Source: Mycolicibacterium komossense (GTDB lineage: Bacteria; Actinomycetota; Actinomycetes; Mycobacteriales; Mycobacteriaceae). Taken from it: 64,000 bases of DNA. The position numbers and the translations under genes were made by a program. Where the stretch lies: positions 360,216 through 424,215 of the forward strand of contig NZ_JACKTY010000020.1 of the NCBI RefSeq assembly GCF_025822605.1, given 5' to 3'. Position 1 is the stretch's first letter, and every line of letters starts with the position of its first letter. Below the pieces are notes generated by a model, which had not been told where the DNA came from, made no database searches, and saw only the letters and a program-made list of their open reading frames with translations. Shown piece after piece: positions 33,653 through 42,333 of the stretch.

Positions 33653-36600
33653 ATGGGGGACAGAACAATTCGACGAGCTGCCGCGCACGGGCACGCAGCG
33701 GTCCGGCCCCGCGGGGACGTCCGGCTCGCGCGGTGGGTGGCCATCGTCGCCGGACTGGCCGGCTTCGTGCTGTCCGCGCTGACACCGGTACTACCGGTGG
33801 TGCAGACGACCGCGACGCTGGAGTGGCCGCAGAGCGGGCGCCTGGGCAACGTGACGGCACCGCTGATCACTCTGACTCCGGTGTCGTTGACGGCCACCGT
33901 CCCTTGCGCGGTGTTACGAAGTCTGCCGCCGGCGGGAGCCACGGTCCTGGGCACTGCGCCCACCGGGGGTAAGGACGCGATGCTCGACGGGCTGTTCGTG
34001 ACGGTCGGCGCCCAGCGAGTAGACGTCATCGTGCGCAACGTAGTCGTCGCCAGCATCCCCCGCGGCCGCGTCGCCGACCCGCGTTGTGAGCGCATCGACA
34101 TCTCCTCATCGCAGGCCGGCACGTTCGCCACCGCGGTCGGTCTCACGGCGCCGGATGGGGGCGCCCTGCGCTCGGGCTATGCCGACCCGAATCTGCGTCC
34201 GCAGATCGTCGGAGTGTTCACCGACCTGACCGGGCCTGCGCCGCCGGGGCTGTCATTGTCGGCGGTCATCGATACCCGCTACACCACTTCCCCCACCCCG
34301 CTGAAACTGGCGGCAATGCTGGGCGGGATCACCGCGACCGTGATCGCACTGCTGGCGCTGTGGCGACTGGACCGCCTCGATGGCCGCCGCGCGCACCGGC
34401 TGATCCCGGTCCGGTGGCGCCGATTCACCACCGTCGACACCACGGTGATCGGGCTGTCGGTGATCTGGTACATCGTCGGTGCGGGCTCCTCCGATGACGG
34501 CTACCAGCTGCAAATGGCACGGGTCGCCGGCCACGCGGGCTACATGTCGAACTACTTCAGGTGGTTCGGCAGCCCGGAAGACCCGTTCGGCTGGTACTAC
34601 AACTTGCTGGCCCTGATGACCGACGTCAGCGATATCAGTCTGTGGATCCGGCTGCCGGATCTGGTGTGTGTCCTGGTGTGCTGGGCGCTACTGTCCCGCG
34701 AGGTGCTGCCGCGCCTTGGGCCAGCGGTGGCCGGTAACACGGCAGCGGTGTGGGCGGCTGCGCTGGTCTTGACGGCGGCGTGGATGCCGTTCAACAACGG
34801 ATTGCGACCCGAGGGGCAGATCGCCACTGGCGCGCTGATCACCTACGTACTGATCGAGCGCGCCATTGTTTCTCGGCGCGTCACGCCGATCGCACTGGCG
34901 ATCGTGACGGCCGCCTTCACCCTCGGCATCCAGCCCACCGGGTTGATCGCGGTCGCCGCGCTCCTGGCCGGCGGGCGACCACTCCTGCGGATCGTCGTGG
35001 CCCGGCACCGGCAGGTGGGCACTTGGCCGTTGGTGGCGCCACTGCTGGCCGCGGGATTCGTGGTGCTGACAGTCGTTTTCGCCGACCAGACTCTCGCCGC
35101 GGTCCTGGAAGCCACCCGGGTGCGTACCGCGATCGGTCCCAGCCAACCCTGGTACACCGAAAACCTGCGGTACTACTACCTGATTCTGCCCACCACCGAC
35201 GGGGCACTCGCCCGCCGGTTCGGCATCTTGATCACCCTCGCATCCCTGTTCCCGGCACTGCTACTGCTGTTGCGGCGCAAGCGAATCCCCGGCGTCGCCA
35301 TCGGTCCGGCGTGGCGGCTGATGGGCACGATCTTGGGCACAGTGTTCTTTTTGACCTTCGCCCCCACCAAGTGGATCCACCATTTCGGACTGTTCGCCGC
35401 GGTCGGCGCGGCGATGGCCGCGCTGGCCACCGTCCTGATGAGCCGGGCGGTACTGCGGTCCGCGCGAAATCGAATCGTCTTCGCCGCGATCGTATTGTTC
35501 GTTCTTGCACTGTGTTTCTCCTCCACCAATGGCTGGTGGTACGTCTCGAGTTACGGCGTGTACTTCAACGACGGCACCCCCCGGCTTGGCCCGATCACCC
35601 TCAGCGGTGTCTTCTTCGCACTGTGTCTGGTGTCACTGGCTTATGCGGGATGGCGGCATATCAGCGCAACCGGTCGGCCCGAACCTCGGCTGGTCCGGGT
35701 ACTGACCGCAGCACCGGTCCCGGTCGCCGCGGCAGTGTTGGTCGTCGTGTGCGTCGCGTCGCTGCTGATCGGCGCGGTCCGCGAATACCCGACCTATTCC
35801 AATGGCTGGGCCAACCTGCGTGAACTCGCCGGCGGCTGCGGCCTGGCCGACGACGTGCTCGTTGAACCCGACCCGAACGCCGGCTTCCTCACCCCGCTGC
35901 CCGGTGACTACGGACCGCTGGGACCGCTCGGCGGTGACAGCCCCATTGGGTTCACTCCGAACGGAGTACCCGAACACATTCTGGCCGAAGCGATCTGGCA
36001 GAGCAACTCCCAACCCGGCACCGACTGGGACGCACCTACAGCTCTGGACAGCCCTGGTATCAACGGGTCCAGCGTCCCGCTGCCCTTCGGGTTGGACCCG
36101 CAACGGGTGCCGGTAGCAGGCAGCTTCACCGGCGGCCCCCAACAACCCAGCACCATGACGTCGGCCTGGTACCGACTTACACCGGCAGATCCGGGCCGCC
36201 CGCTGGTAGTGGTCACCGCCGCAGGCACCATCACCGGCGACAGCGTCGTATCCGGCCGGACCGACGCCCAGACCGTCGCCCTCGAATACGGCGCGCTCGG
36301 ACCCGACGGGACCCCGCGACCCGCCGGCAGGCTCACCCCCTACGACATCGGACCCCAACCTGCCTGGCGCACACTGCGTTTCCCGCGCACGCAAATCCCT
36401 GCCGACGCCGACTACGTGCGGATCGTGGCCGACGACCGCTCGCTCGATCCTGGCGCGTGGGTAGCTGTCACACCACCTCGAGTTCCCGAATTACGTTCCC
36501 TGCAAGAGTATCTGGGATCCACCCAGCCGGTGCTGATGGACTGGATGGTTGGCCTGGTGTTCCCCTGCCAACACCCGATGCTGCACGCCAACGGTGTCAC

Positions 36601-36877
36601 CGAAGTGCCCAACTACCGGATCTCGCCCGACTACCCCGCCAAACTACAGAACCCCGACACCTGGCAAGAGGGCCGAAACGGCGGCCTGCTCGGCATCACC
36701 GATCTGCTGCTGCGCGCACACGTCATACCCACTTACCTCTCCCACGACTGGGGCCGTGATTGGGGATCTCTGCGTAAATTCGACACCATCGGCAACGCCT
36801 CAGCAGCCGACATCACCCTCGATAGAGCTGTGCGCAGCGGACTCTGGAATCCCGGGCCGATCCGGATCGCCCCCTAG
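33653..36877 (+). CDS. Orphan Emb-type arabinosyltransferase
   Basis: A 1074-residue GT-C glycosyltransferase of the EmbA/B/C family, which uses decaprenyl-phosphoryl-arabinose to build arabinan of arabinogalactan or LAM. An N-terminal periplasmic jelly-roll follows the first helix. The catalytic loop is SSDDGYQLQMARVAGHAGYM with SNYFRWFGSPEDPFGWYYN after it. More than ten membrane helices occupy residues about 210-720, and a carbohydrate-binding C-terminal domain follows (VPNYRISPDYPAKLQ, near 1000). Only one emb gene is here, next to a TetR regulator instead of in an embCAB cluster. ATG 33653 is preferred over upstream in-frame starts because it follows the operator. Confidence 0.87.
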   Translation: MGDRTIRRAAAHGHAAVRPRGDVRLARWVAIVAGLAGFVLSALTPVLPVVQTTATLEWPQSGRLGNVTAPLITLTPVSLTATVPCAVLRSLPPAGATVLGTAPTGGKDAMLDGLFVTVGAQRVDVIVRNVVVASIPRGRVADPRCERIDISSSQAGTFATAVGLTAPDGGALRSGYADPNLRPQIVGVFTDLTGPAPPGLSLSAVIDTRYTTSPTPLKLAAMLGGITATVIALLALWRLDRLDGRRAHRLIPVRWRRFTTVDTTVIGLSVIWYIVGAGSSDDGYQLQMARVAGHAGYMSNYFRWFGSPEDPFGWYYNLLALMTDVSDISLWIRLPDLVCVLVCWALLSREVLPRLGPAVAGNTAAVWAAALVLTAAWMPFNNGLRPEGQIATGALITYVLIERAIVSRRVTPIALAIVTAAFTLGIQPTGLIAVAALLAGGRPLLRIVVARHRQVGTWPLVAPLLAAGFVVLTVVFADQTLAAVLEATRVRTAIGPSQPWYTENLRYYYLILPTTDGALARRFGILITLASLFPALLLLLRRKRIPGVAIGPAWRLMGTILGTVFFLTFAPTKWIHHFGLFAAVGAAMAALATVLMSRAVLRSARNRIVFAAIVLFVLALCFSSTNGWWYVSSYGVYFNDGTPRLGPITLSGVFFALCLVSLAYAGWRHISATGRPEPRLVRVLTAAPVPVAAAVLVVVCVASLLIGAVREYPTYSNGWANLRELAGGCGLADDVLVEPDPNAGFLTPLPGDYGPLGPLGGDSPIGFTPNGVPEHILAEAIWQSNSQPGTDWDAPTALDSPGINGSSVPLPFGLDPQRVPVAGSFTGGPQQPSTMTSAWYRLTPADPGRPLVVVTAAGTITGDSVVSGRTDAQTVALEYGALGPDGTPRPAGRLTPYDIGPQPAWRTLRFPRTQIPADADYVRIVADDRSLDPGAWVAVTPPRVPELRSLQEYLGSTQPVLMDWMVGLVFPCQHPMLHANGVTEVPNYRISPDYPAKLQNPDTWQEGRNGGLLGITDLLLRAHVIPTYLSHDWGRDWGSLRKFDTIGNASAADITLDRAVRSGLWNPGPIRIAP

Positions 36878-36916
36878 CTCCACTTGCCCTGGCACTCGCC
36901 AGCTGCTGCTCAGATG

Positions 36917-36940
36917 CCGTAGCCGGCTGCGCGGCTACGG
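36917..36940. terminator. Hairpin between convergent emb and HxlR genes
   Basis: CCGTAGCCG-GCTGCG-CGGCTACGG has perfect 9-base arms and lies between the two convergent stops. There is no T-tract, which is usual for mycobacterial terminators. Confidence 0.7.
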
Positions 36941-36959
36941 TGGGGGCGGTGAAGCGTGG

Positions 36960-37589
36960 TCAGGCAGGGCCGAATACGGCGGCGAGATCATGCTTGTCGC
37001 CGCGAAGGTCGCCAGCGGCGATCGCTTGATCAATGGTCAGCAGGCCTGCCGCCAAGCCCAGCACCACCATGGGTTCTGCGTGAAACATGTTCTCTGGGAG
37101 CCCGTTAGCGTCAACGCGCGTGACGTGGGGACCCGTCTGGTCGATACTCACCGCGAAGGTGACGGCGTCGACCTCGATACCGATGGTCGACGGAGTGTGG
37201 CTTCGCTTGTGCTGCAGCAGTGATTCGAGCGCGACCACCAGCCAATGCGGTTGAAAGCTGTCGTCTTGCGGACCGGAGATCATGAGCGGTTTGCTCCAGT
37301 TGACCAGTGCGGCGACGGCCCCACGGAGTTCGTGGCCCCATGGGGTGAGTGCGTAGGCGACACCGTTGCTGTCGGCGTCGAGTTGGCGCTCGATCACGGC
37401 GGCGTCCTCTAGCTCGCGCAGACGCTCGGCCAGCAGGTTGGTGGCGATCCCGGGCAGCCCGGCCTGAAGCTGTCCGTAGCGGGCTGGCCCCACGAGTAGC
37501 TCGCGCACGATGAGCAGATTCCAGCGGTTGCCGACGACGTCGAGTGCCCGCGCCAAGCCGCAGTACTGGCCATAGGAACGCGTACTCAT
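36960..37589 (-). CDS. HxlR family regulator with C-terminal SCP2-like domain
   Basis: A 209-residue protein. Residues 1-100 are an HxlR winged helix (CGLARALDVVGNRWNLLIVR, then ELLVGPARYGQLQAGLPGIA). Residues about 115-209 look like a sterol-carrier/ligand-binding type domain (VDAVTFAVSIDQTGPHVTRV). Cys10 is at the position used for redox sensing in many HxlR proteins. Its ATG overlaps the stop of the upstream gene (ATGA), so the two are coupled and share the 38345-38408 promoter. Confidence 0.8.
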   Translation of the reverse strand: MSTRSYGQYCGLARALDVVGNRWNLLIVRELLVGPARYGQLQAGLPGIATNLLAERLRELEDAAVIERQLDADSNGVAYALTPWGHELRGAVAALVNWSKPLMISGPQDDSFQPHWLVVALESLLQHKRSHTPSTIGIEVDAVTFAVSIDQTGPHVTRVDANGLPENMFHAEPMVVLGLAAGLLTIDQAIAAGDLRGDKHDLAAVFGPA

Positions 37590-38317
37590 CGGTTGATCTC
37601 AATCTCGTCGAAGTCGAGCGCCAACAGGGTGGGCCGAGGCAGGACTCGCGCGCCGGGACCGCGGGGTAGCACCCGCCGTTGGGTAGGGAAAATGAGGCCG
37701 TCGACGTTGCGGTGCCGGCTGCAGTAGAGCGCGGCGGTGGCCCATCCGCCTACGGGTTCGGCGAGGAAGTCGTGGCGTCGGATCAAGCCGGCGGCGTCGA
37801 TGTAAAAGGTCTGCTGCCGGCAGTGGGTATCGATCCGTGCGGGGAATGTTGCGAGAAGTCGTCGCCAGTGCTGGCCTGATTCCCGCCAAGGCTCACCTTC
37901 GGTGACGGTGACGTCGTTACGGGTGAGCAACAGCGGCGCAGTCAGATAGTTCCAGAAGGCGTATCCCGCGAAATAGGCGACATCGAGTGGGTCCCACCGT
38001 AGGTTGCGGCGCAACCCGCGCAGCCCGAAGAACGTCGCACGCGGGTCGGTTCGGGTGTCGAGTGGCGCACCAGCGTGATTTTCGATCCGGACCTCTCCGC
38101 GGTCGAACACCGCGCGCTCTCCCTTCCGTGGGAAGCCTTGAAGGACGGTATGCGGCTCGTCGAGGCGGACCTCGACGGCGAAGGTCGCCAGTTTGTTGCC
38201 GGGAAACCGTCTGGGCAGCAGACCGCCTAAGCGTCCGCGCGCGGTGATCGACGAAACGGATTGCCAGCGCTGGGCGCCGCCGTGGGCAGCGATGACGTCG
38301 TCGAGCAATCCGCCCAT
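37586..38317 (-). CDS. Conserved hypothetical protein, 243 residues
   Basis: A protein starting MGGLLDDVIAAHGGAQRWQS, a common opening of mycobacterial proteins with an outer-membrane-lipoprotein-like beta fold. It contains alternating strands (VEVRLDEPHTVLQGFPRKGE, TFYIDAAGLIRRHDFLAEPV) and no catalytic signature. The start at 38317 is chosen over GTG/ATG further upstream because family members begin with this helix. It is translationally coupled to the HxlR gene and diverges from the dehalogenase-like gene. Confidence 0.62.
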   Translation of the reverse strand: MGGLLDDVIAAHGGAQRWQSVSSITARGRLGGLLPRRFPGNKLATFAVEVRLDEPHTVLQGFPRKGERAVFDRGEVRIENHAGAPLDTRTDPRATFFGLRGLRRNLRWDPLDVAYFAGYAFWNYLTAPLLLTRNDVTVTEGEPWRESGQHWRRLLATFPARIDTHCRQQTFYIDAAGLIRRHDFLAEPVGGWATAALYCSRHRNVDGLIFPTQRRVLPRGPGARVLPRPTLLALDFDEIEINR

Positions 38318-38366
38318 AGAGCCGCGCTCCCATCGCTCGGACACAATCCCTTGATAATTTCCCGTC

Positions 38367-38385
38367 TACTTGTAAATATAAAGTA
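38367..38385. promoter_or_regulatory. HxlR-type operator between divergent operons
   Basis: TACTT-GTAAATATA-AAGTA is an inverted repeat with 5-base arms and an AT-rich core. HxlR/YodB regulators bind TACT...AGTA repeats. It lies in the 91-base gap between the divergent hypothetical/HxlR pair and the dehalogenase-like gene. Confidence 0.6.
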
Positions 38386-38408
38386 CCGCTTCGCCGGAGG
38401 GATCCGAT

Positions 38409-39320
38409 ATGAACACTGTGCAACCTGTAGGGCAACGTCCGGCCTGGGTGGACGACGAATTGTTCCCTTTCGAGAGTCACTTCGTAGAAGTGGACGGCAA
38501 CGTCGTGCACTACATCGACGAGGGGTCGGGGCCGACACTGCTGTTGTTGCACGGTAATCCGGTGTGGTCGTTCGTCTATCGCGATGTGATCGCCATCCTC
38601 AAGGACCGATTCCGTTGCATCGCGGTGGACTTCCCCGGGTTCGGCCTGTCCACCGCCGCCCCCGGATATCAGTACCTGGCCAGAGACCACGCCGAGCTGC
38701 TCGTGTCGTTCGTCGACCACCTTGACCTCTCACACGTGACACTGGTCGGCCACAACTGGGGCGGTCCGCTAGGCCTCTACGCAGGCCTGCGACGGCCGCG
38801 CCTGTTCGATCGCCTCGTGCTGACGAACACGTGGGCGTGGCCGTTGAACGGCGACCTGAGCAGTGAAGTGTTTTCCCGCGGTATGGGGGGACCCATCGGA
38901 CGCGCATTGAACAAACAGTTCAACCTACTGGTCAACTTCTTCATCCCCTCGGCGCATAAACGCCGAAAGCTCACCGCAGCCGAAATGGCCCACTACCGCC
39001 AAGTGATGCCCACGCCGCAGAGCCGCCACCCCTGCGCGGTACTCCCAGGCGAACTCGTCGGCGCACGCGAGTTCTTCACCGATCTCGCCGAGGGCCTCAG
39101 TCCACTGCACAGCTTGCCCACACTGATCTTGTGGGCAGACGCGGATCCCATTTTCACCGACAAGTACCGCACCCGACTGGAAGCGACGTTCCCCGACCAC
39201 GCCACGACGGTCCTGCATGGCGTCGGCCATTTTCTGCAATCGGATGCGCCGACGGAATTCAGCGACGCCATCGCCACGTGGTGGACCCAACAGGGAACCC
39301 AGGACACCGCAGCGCCATAG
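38409..39320 (+). CDS. Haloalkane dehalogenase-like hydrolase with Asn at the nucleophile position
   Basis: A 303-residue alpha/beta hydrolase of haloalkane dehalogenase appearance. The oxyanion/halide motif is LLLHGNPVWSFVYRDVI. The nucleophile elbow reads VGHNWGGPLG where active enzymes have HDWGG, so the catalytic Asp is Asn. The acid is likely in LILWADADPIF and the base His in LHGVGHFLQSD. The substitution should abolish or slow normal dehalogenation unless Asn is deamidated. It is followed 64 bases later by an NTF2-like gene. GGAGG at 38397 is the ribosome site. Confidence 0.78.
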   Translation: MNTVQPVGQRPAWVDDELFPFESHFVEVDGNVVHYIDEGSGPTLLLLHGNPVWSFVYRDVIAILKDRFRCIAVDFPGFGLSTAAPGYQYLARDHAELLVSFVDHLDLSHVTLVGHNWGGPLGLYAGLRRPRLFDRLVLTNTWAWPLNGDLSSEVFSRGMGGPIGRALNKQFNLLVNFFIPSAHKRRKLTAAEMAHYRQVMPTPQSRHPCAVLPGELVGAREFFTDLAEGLSPLHSLPTLILWADADPIFTDKYRTRLEATFPDHATTVLHGVGHFLQSDAPTEFSDAIATWWTQQGTQDTAAP

Positions 39321-39384
39321 CCTCCCACCGAGCATCGATCACGTGCACTTACCCGCGGAAACCCGTCTCACACCAGGAGTTCCG

Positions 39385-39900
39385 ATGTCCTTCTCCAGTT
39401 CCGACGAACCAGCCGCACCGGGTTTGTTGTCGGCGATCACCGCCCTGCGTACCGCTGCGGAGAACGCCGACGGAGAAGCACTGGCCGGGATTGTGGCATC
39501 CGACGTCATCTTTCACACCCCATTGACCTCGCGCATCCGCTTCGAGGGCCGCGAGGAAGTCACCGCACTGCACCGCGACATCTTCGCGGTCATCGAAGGC
39601 CTATCCACTACTGAACCGTTGACGCGCGGCGATACCGGAGTATTCACCTTCAGCGGGCACGTGCGCGGCCTGAAACTCGAGGCCATGAATCTGGTCCGCG
39701 TCAACGATCACGGCAAGATCGTCGAATTCACGATCTTCGCTCGGCCGTTGCCTGCGTTGGCAACACTTTTCGCGACGCTGCCACCGCGGGTCACCGCTCG
39801 GCGGCGTGGACGTGCGAAGGGCGCTCTGGTAGCCGCCCTCGCCACGCCGCTGGGGCTCGCCCTGCGGACGGCGGACGTCCTCGTACCCAGACTCATCTAG
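39385..39900 (+). CDS. SnoaL/NTF2-like fold protein
   Basis: A 171-residue protein with an N-terminal cone-shaped NTF2-like domain (ADGEALAGIVASDVIFHTPL, FEGREEVTALHRDIFAVIEG, VNDHGKIVEFTIFARPL) and a basic C-terminal tail with a short hydrophobic helix. Such domains act as small isomerases, hydrolases or ligand pockets. It starts at ATG 39385 with AGGAG upstream and forms an operon with the dehalogenase-like gene. Substrate unknown. Confidence 0.72.
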   Translation: MSFSSSDEPAAPGLLSAITALRTAAENADGEALAGIVASDVIFHTPLTSRIRFEGREEVTALHRDIFAVIEGLSTTEPLTRGDTGVFTFSGHVRGLKLEAMNLVRVNDHGKIVEFTIFARPLPALATLFATLPPRVTARRRGRAKGALVAALATPLGLALRTADVLVPRLI

Positions 39901-39919
39901 CCACGAGGGAAGCTCGTGG
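39901..39919. terminator. Hairpin after the NTF2-like gene
   Basis: CCACGAG-GGAAG-CTCGTGG has perfect 7-base arms and begins at the base after the stop codon. Confidence 0.6.
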
Positions 39920-40031
39920 GATGGAATTGAGGCGACGCAGTGTGTTTCGATGCAAACGAGATGTTCGATCCTCCGACCTCATAACCACACCGGCCCCTGG
40001 TGTAGAGAAACGAGGTCGATCACATCTTGGC

Positions 40032-40472
40032 TCAGTAGTGGGGTGCTTTGCTTGCTTCGTCTTCCAGTCGACGATGCGCGTCATCCCAATCGGGTCGGGA
40101 TTGGGATGCGGGGACTGACCAAAATACAAACAGCGATCCCTCGGTACGCGAGCGGAAGCGCTCCATCACCCTGAGGTGGGGCTGCTGCGCCACTGCCGAA
40201 TTGAGTGAGTCACGATCCTCCCAAGCGGACAGTGTGTAGAACGTCTTTGCGAGTGGTTTTGCTATCAACGAGACGCCGACAACGCCCGGCGATCGCAGCA
40301 TCTGCCGACGAATCCTCACCGCTGCCAAGAGAAACGGTGTTACGTCGCGCCGTTGCCGCAACTGGAATCGAGAGGCCATCACGGTCAACTCGCCCGCGGG
40401 CGGTCTGGACCTTTTCGGTGCAGTCCATGGAAGGGTCGGCATAGTCGGTTCGGTCTCCCCGGTTGTGGTCAT
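40032..40472 (-). CDS. ABM/DUF3291-like small protein
   Basis: A 146-residue protein with a ferredoxin-like ABM-type core: MLRSPGVVGVSLIAKPLAKT, then FYTLSAWEDRDSLNSAVAQQ and PHLRVMERFR. These folds occur in monooxygenases and heme or substrate-binding proteins. Function unknown. ATG 40472 starts MTTTGETEPT; another ATG lies at 40499. A TTGACA -35-like box sits upstream on the minus strand within a motif shared with the 54-kb regulator gene. Confidence 0.65.
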   Translation of the reverse strand: MTTTGETEPTMPTLPWTAPKRSRPPAGELTVMASRFQLRQRRDVTPFLLAAVRIRRQMLRSPGVVGVSLIAKPLAKTFYTLSAWEDRDSLNSAVAQQPHLRVMERFRSRTEGSLFVFWSVPASQSRPDWDDAHRRLEDEASKAPHY

Positions 40473-40896
40473 TCCACCATCACAGGCCAGTACTGACATG
40501 TCAATAGTGGAGTATCGAAGAGTGTCCCTTCTCCGGAGATTCGGGATCGTGACCCGAGCACTCCTTGCGGAGATCGCGCCGACTAACGGTGTTCGATCAC
40601 AAACTGGCGGATGAGACCATTCACCTCGGCAGGGGAACTCGACCGGCAAAGCGCGTGAGGCGTTGGATGCGGAGTTCGGGTATTTCATAGATGGGGAATT
40701 CGATGCCCATGATGGCCTCATGCATCTCCAGCCACGCTTGGAAGTTCTCGTCGAGTTGCGCAGCGCGGAATGCCTTGGCCAGTTACACGGGCACGTAGTC
40801 GTGTATTGATCCCTTCTTCTGCCTAACCTCCGACGCGGTTGACTGTGAACTGCCCGGGATACTCGCCCGACCCCCCGATCGCGCGACGGCGGCCGG
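40473..40896. other. Intergenic stretch with a degenerate gene fragment
   Basis: The minus strand at 40622-40812 reads HDYVPV-stop-LAKAFRAAQLDENFQAWLEM, then HEAIMGIEFPIYEIPELRI. This has protein-like composition with an in-frame stop and no start, so it is a remnant of an unidentified gene. I see nothing else between the two flanking genes. Confidence 0.5.
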
Positions 40897-41709
40897 CTAT
40901 ACGACGTCGACCACTTCGTCGAAGTGCTGTCGCCGGTTGACGGTGCCGGTGAACCGCGCCGCGGCGACGCGCGGCAGCAGACGCCCAAGCCACGTGACGG
41001 CCCGGTACTGGCGACCGCCGGGGTAGGACGCCGCCCGGCCCTTGGCGAAGTCGTCCAGCGTTCGCGCCGCAATCCGCTGTGGTGCATCGGCATTGGCTTG
41101 CATGCTGGCTGTGGTGCCGTCGAAGAAGCCGGTGTCGATCGGGCCGGGGTGGCTGGCCATGACGCGCACGCCGCTGCCCCGCAACTCCTCGGCCAACGAT
41201 TCGCTGAAGGACAACACGAACGCCTTGCTCGCCGCGTAGGTCGCCTGGAAGGGCATCGGCTGAAACGCCGCGACCGACGAGACGTTGATGATGCCGCCGG
41301 AGCCGCGGGCGACCAGTTCGCCACCGATCGCGTGGGTGAGCGAAAGCAGACCGTTGACGTTGAGTTCGACACTGCGGAGTTGGCCATCGAGTGGTCGGCG
41401 CAGGAACGCACCCGCCCCACCGGCCCCGGCGTTGTTGACCAACAGGTCGACGGTCAGCCCGCGGTCGTGGAGCTCTTCGAGGATCCGTTGCGGACCCCCT
41501 GGAGCGATCAGGTCACCGACGATCACCTCGGTGTCCTGGTTGCCGTACCGCTGACGAATCTCCGTCGCGACCTCTCCCAACTGGGCCGCCGATCGGGACA
41601 CCAGGATCAGTCGGGCTCCGCGCCGCGCCAGCTCCAGCGCGAGCGCCTTGCCCAGACCCTTGGATGCGCCCGTGACGAGTGCGGTGACGCCGCGGTAGTC
41701 GGATGCCAT
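40897..41709 (-). CDS. Short-chain dehydrogenase/reductase
   Basis: A 270-residue classical SDR. The cofactor motif is TGASKGLGKALALELARRGA (TGxxxGxG) and the active site is NVSSVAAF with YAASKAF (Ser, Tyr, Lys). VNNAGAGG is the structural motif. An Arg after strand 2 (VSRS) suggests NADP. It resembles family members acting on lipids or xenobiotics. GGAGG lies 8 bases before ATG 41709. It diverges from a MarR gene over an inverted repeat. Confidence 0.85.
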   Translation of the reverse strand: MASDYRGVTALVTGASKGLGKALALELARRGARLILVSRSAAQLGEVATEIRQRYGNQDTEVIVGDLIAPGGPQRILEELHDRGLTVDLLVNNAGAGGAGAFLRRPLDGQLRSVELNVNGLLSLTHAIGGELVARGSGGIINVSSVAAFQPMPFQATYAASKAFVLSFSESLAEELRGSGVRVMASHPGPIDTGFFDGTTASMQANADAPQRIAARTLDDFAKGRAASYPGGRQYRAVTWLGRLLPRVAAARFTGTVNRRQHFDEVVDVV

Positions 41710-41735
41710 CCGGTCCTCCATTTGATTCGAGACTT

Positions 41736-41761
41736 GAAGTATCGACCGTAACAGATACTTC
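41736..41761. promoter_or_regulatory. MarR operator candidate
   Basis: GAAGTATC-N10-GATACTTC has perfect 8-base arms and lies between the divergent SDR and MarR starts, 27 bases from the SDR ATG. A second palindrome, CTCTCGAGAG, lies at 41764-41773. Confidence 0.7.
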
Positions 41762-41790
41762 GACTCTCGAGAGATCGATAGGCTGACGGA

Positions 41791-42216
41791 ATGGTCGCAT
41801 CCGAACTCCCGGCGGTGGTCGCGGCAATCCACCTCATCTGGATGCGCACCAATCACCTACTCAGCGAGGCACTGGCCGAGCACGGCCTCACGACCGCGAC
41901 CTTTCAGGCGCTGTGGGCGCTGGACCCCGACGCTCCGCCGCCGTCGATGAAGGTGATGGCCGAACGCATCTACTGCAACGCCCCCAATCTGTCGTTCATC
42001 ACCAATCAGCTTGCCGCGCGGGGTTTTGTCGAGCGGTCCGTCGATCCCGCCGACCGCCGCTCGCGCGTCCTCCTCTTGACCGACAAGGGTCGGCGAGCTC
42101 GGAAGGACCTCGTGCGCGCGGCGACGGAGAACACTCCGCTGGGGGTGCTCGGCGACGACGAATTGCGGCAACTGCTTACCCTGCTGCACCGAGCCGTGCC
42201 GACCCCGCCCGACTGA
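41791..42216 (+). CDS. MarR family regulator
   Basis: A 141-residue winged-helix protein: helix-turn-helix MKVMAERIYCNAPNLSFITN followed by QLAARGFVERSVDPADRRSR, the canonical MarR wing with DRRSR, then VLLLTDKGRRARKDL. It should be a dimeric repressor relieved by a small molecule. Position opposite the SDR gene over an inverted repeat suggests it controls that gene. Confidence 0.85.
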   Translation: MVASELPAVVAAIHLIWMRTNHLLSEALAEHGLTTATFQALWALDPDAPPPSMKVMAERIYCNAPNLSFITNQLAARGFVERSVDPADRRSRVLLLTDKGRRARKDLVRAATENTPLGVLGDDELRQLLTLLHRAVPTPPD

Positions 42217-42333
42217 CCCAGCCGGACCGTGCGCACCTGGGATCTTCACGCGACGGAGGACGGGGTGCCCCGGTCGTGGACAGGGAGCCCAATCAGCCCG
42301 ATCCGCTGATCATCGGACACGCTGACCCGGCGC

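Noticed and set aside
38397..38404. Riboswitch or leader RNA before the dehalogenase-like gene
   Set aside because: The gap is only 91 bases and is explained by an operator and a ribosome site; no conserved RNA fold was seen.
40473..41420. Extension of the ABM-like minus-strand frame up to 41420
   Set aside because: The upstream part is the shadow of the SDR gene; only the section after the ATG at 40472 looks like a protein.
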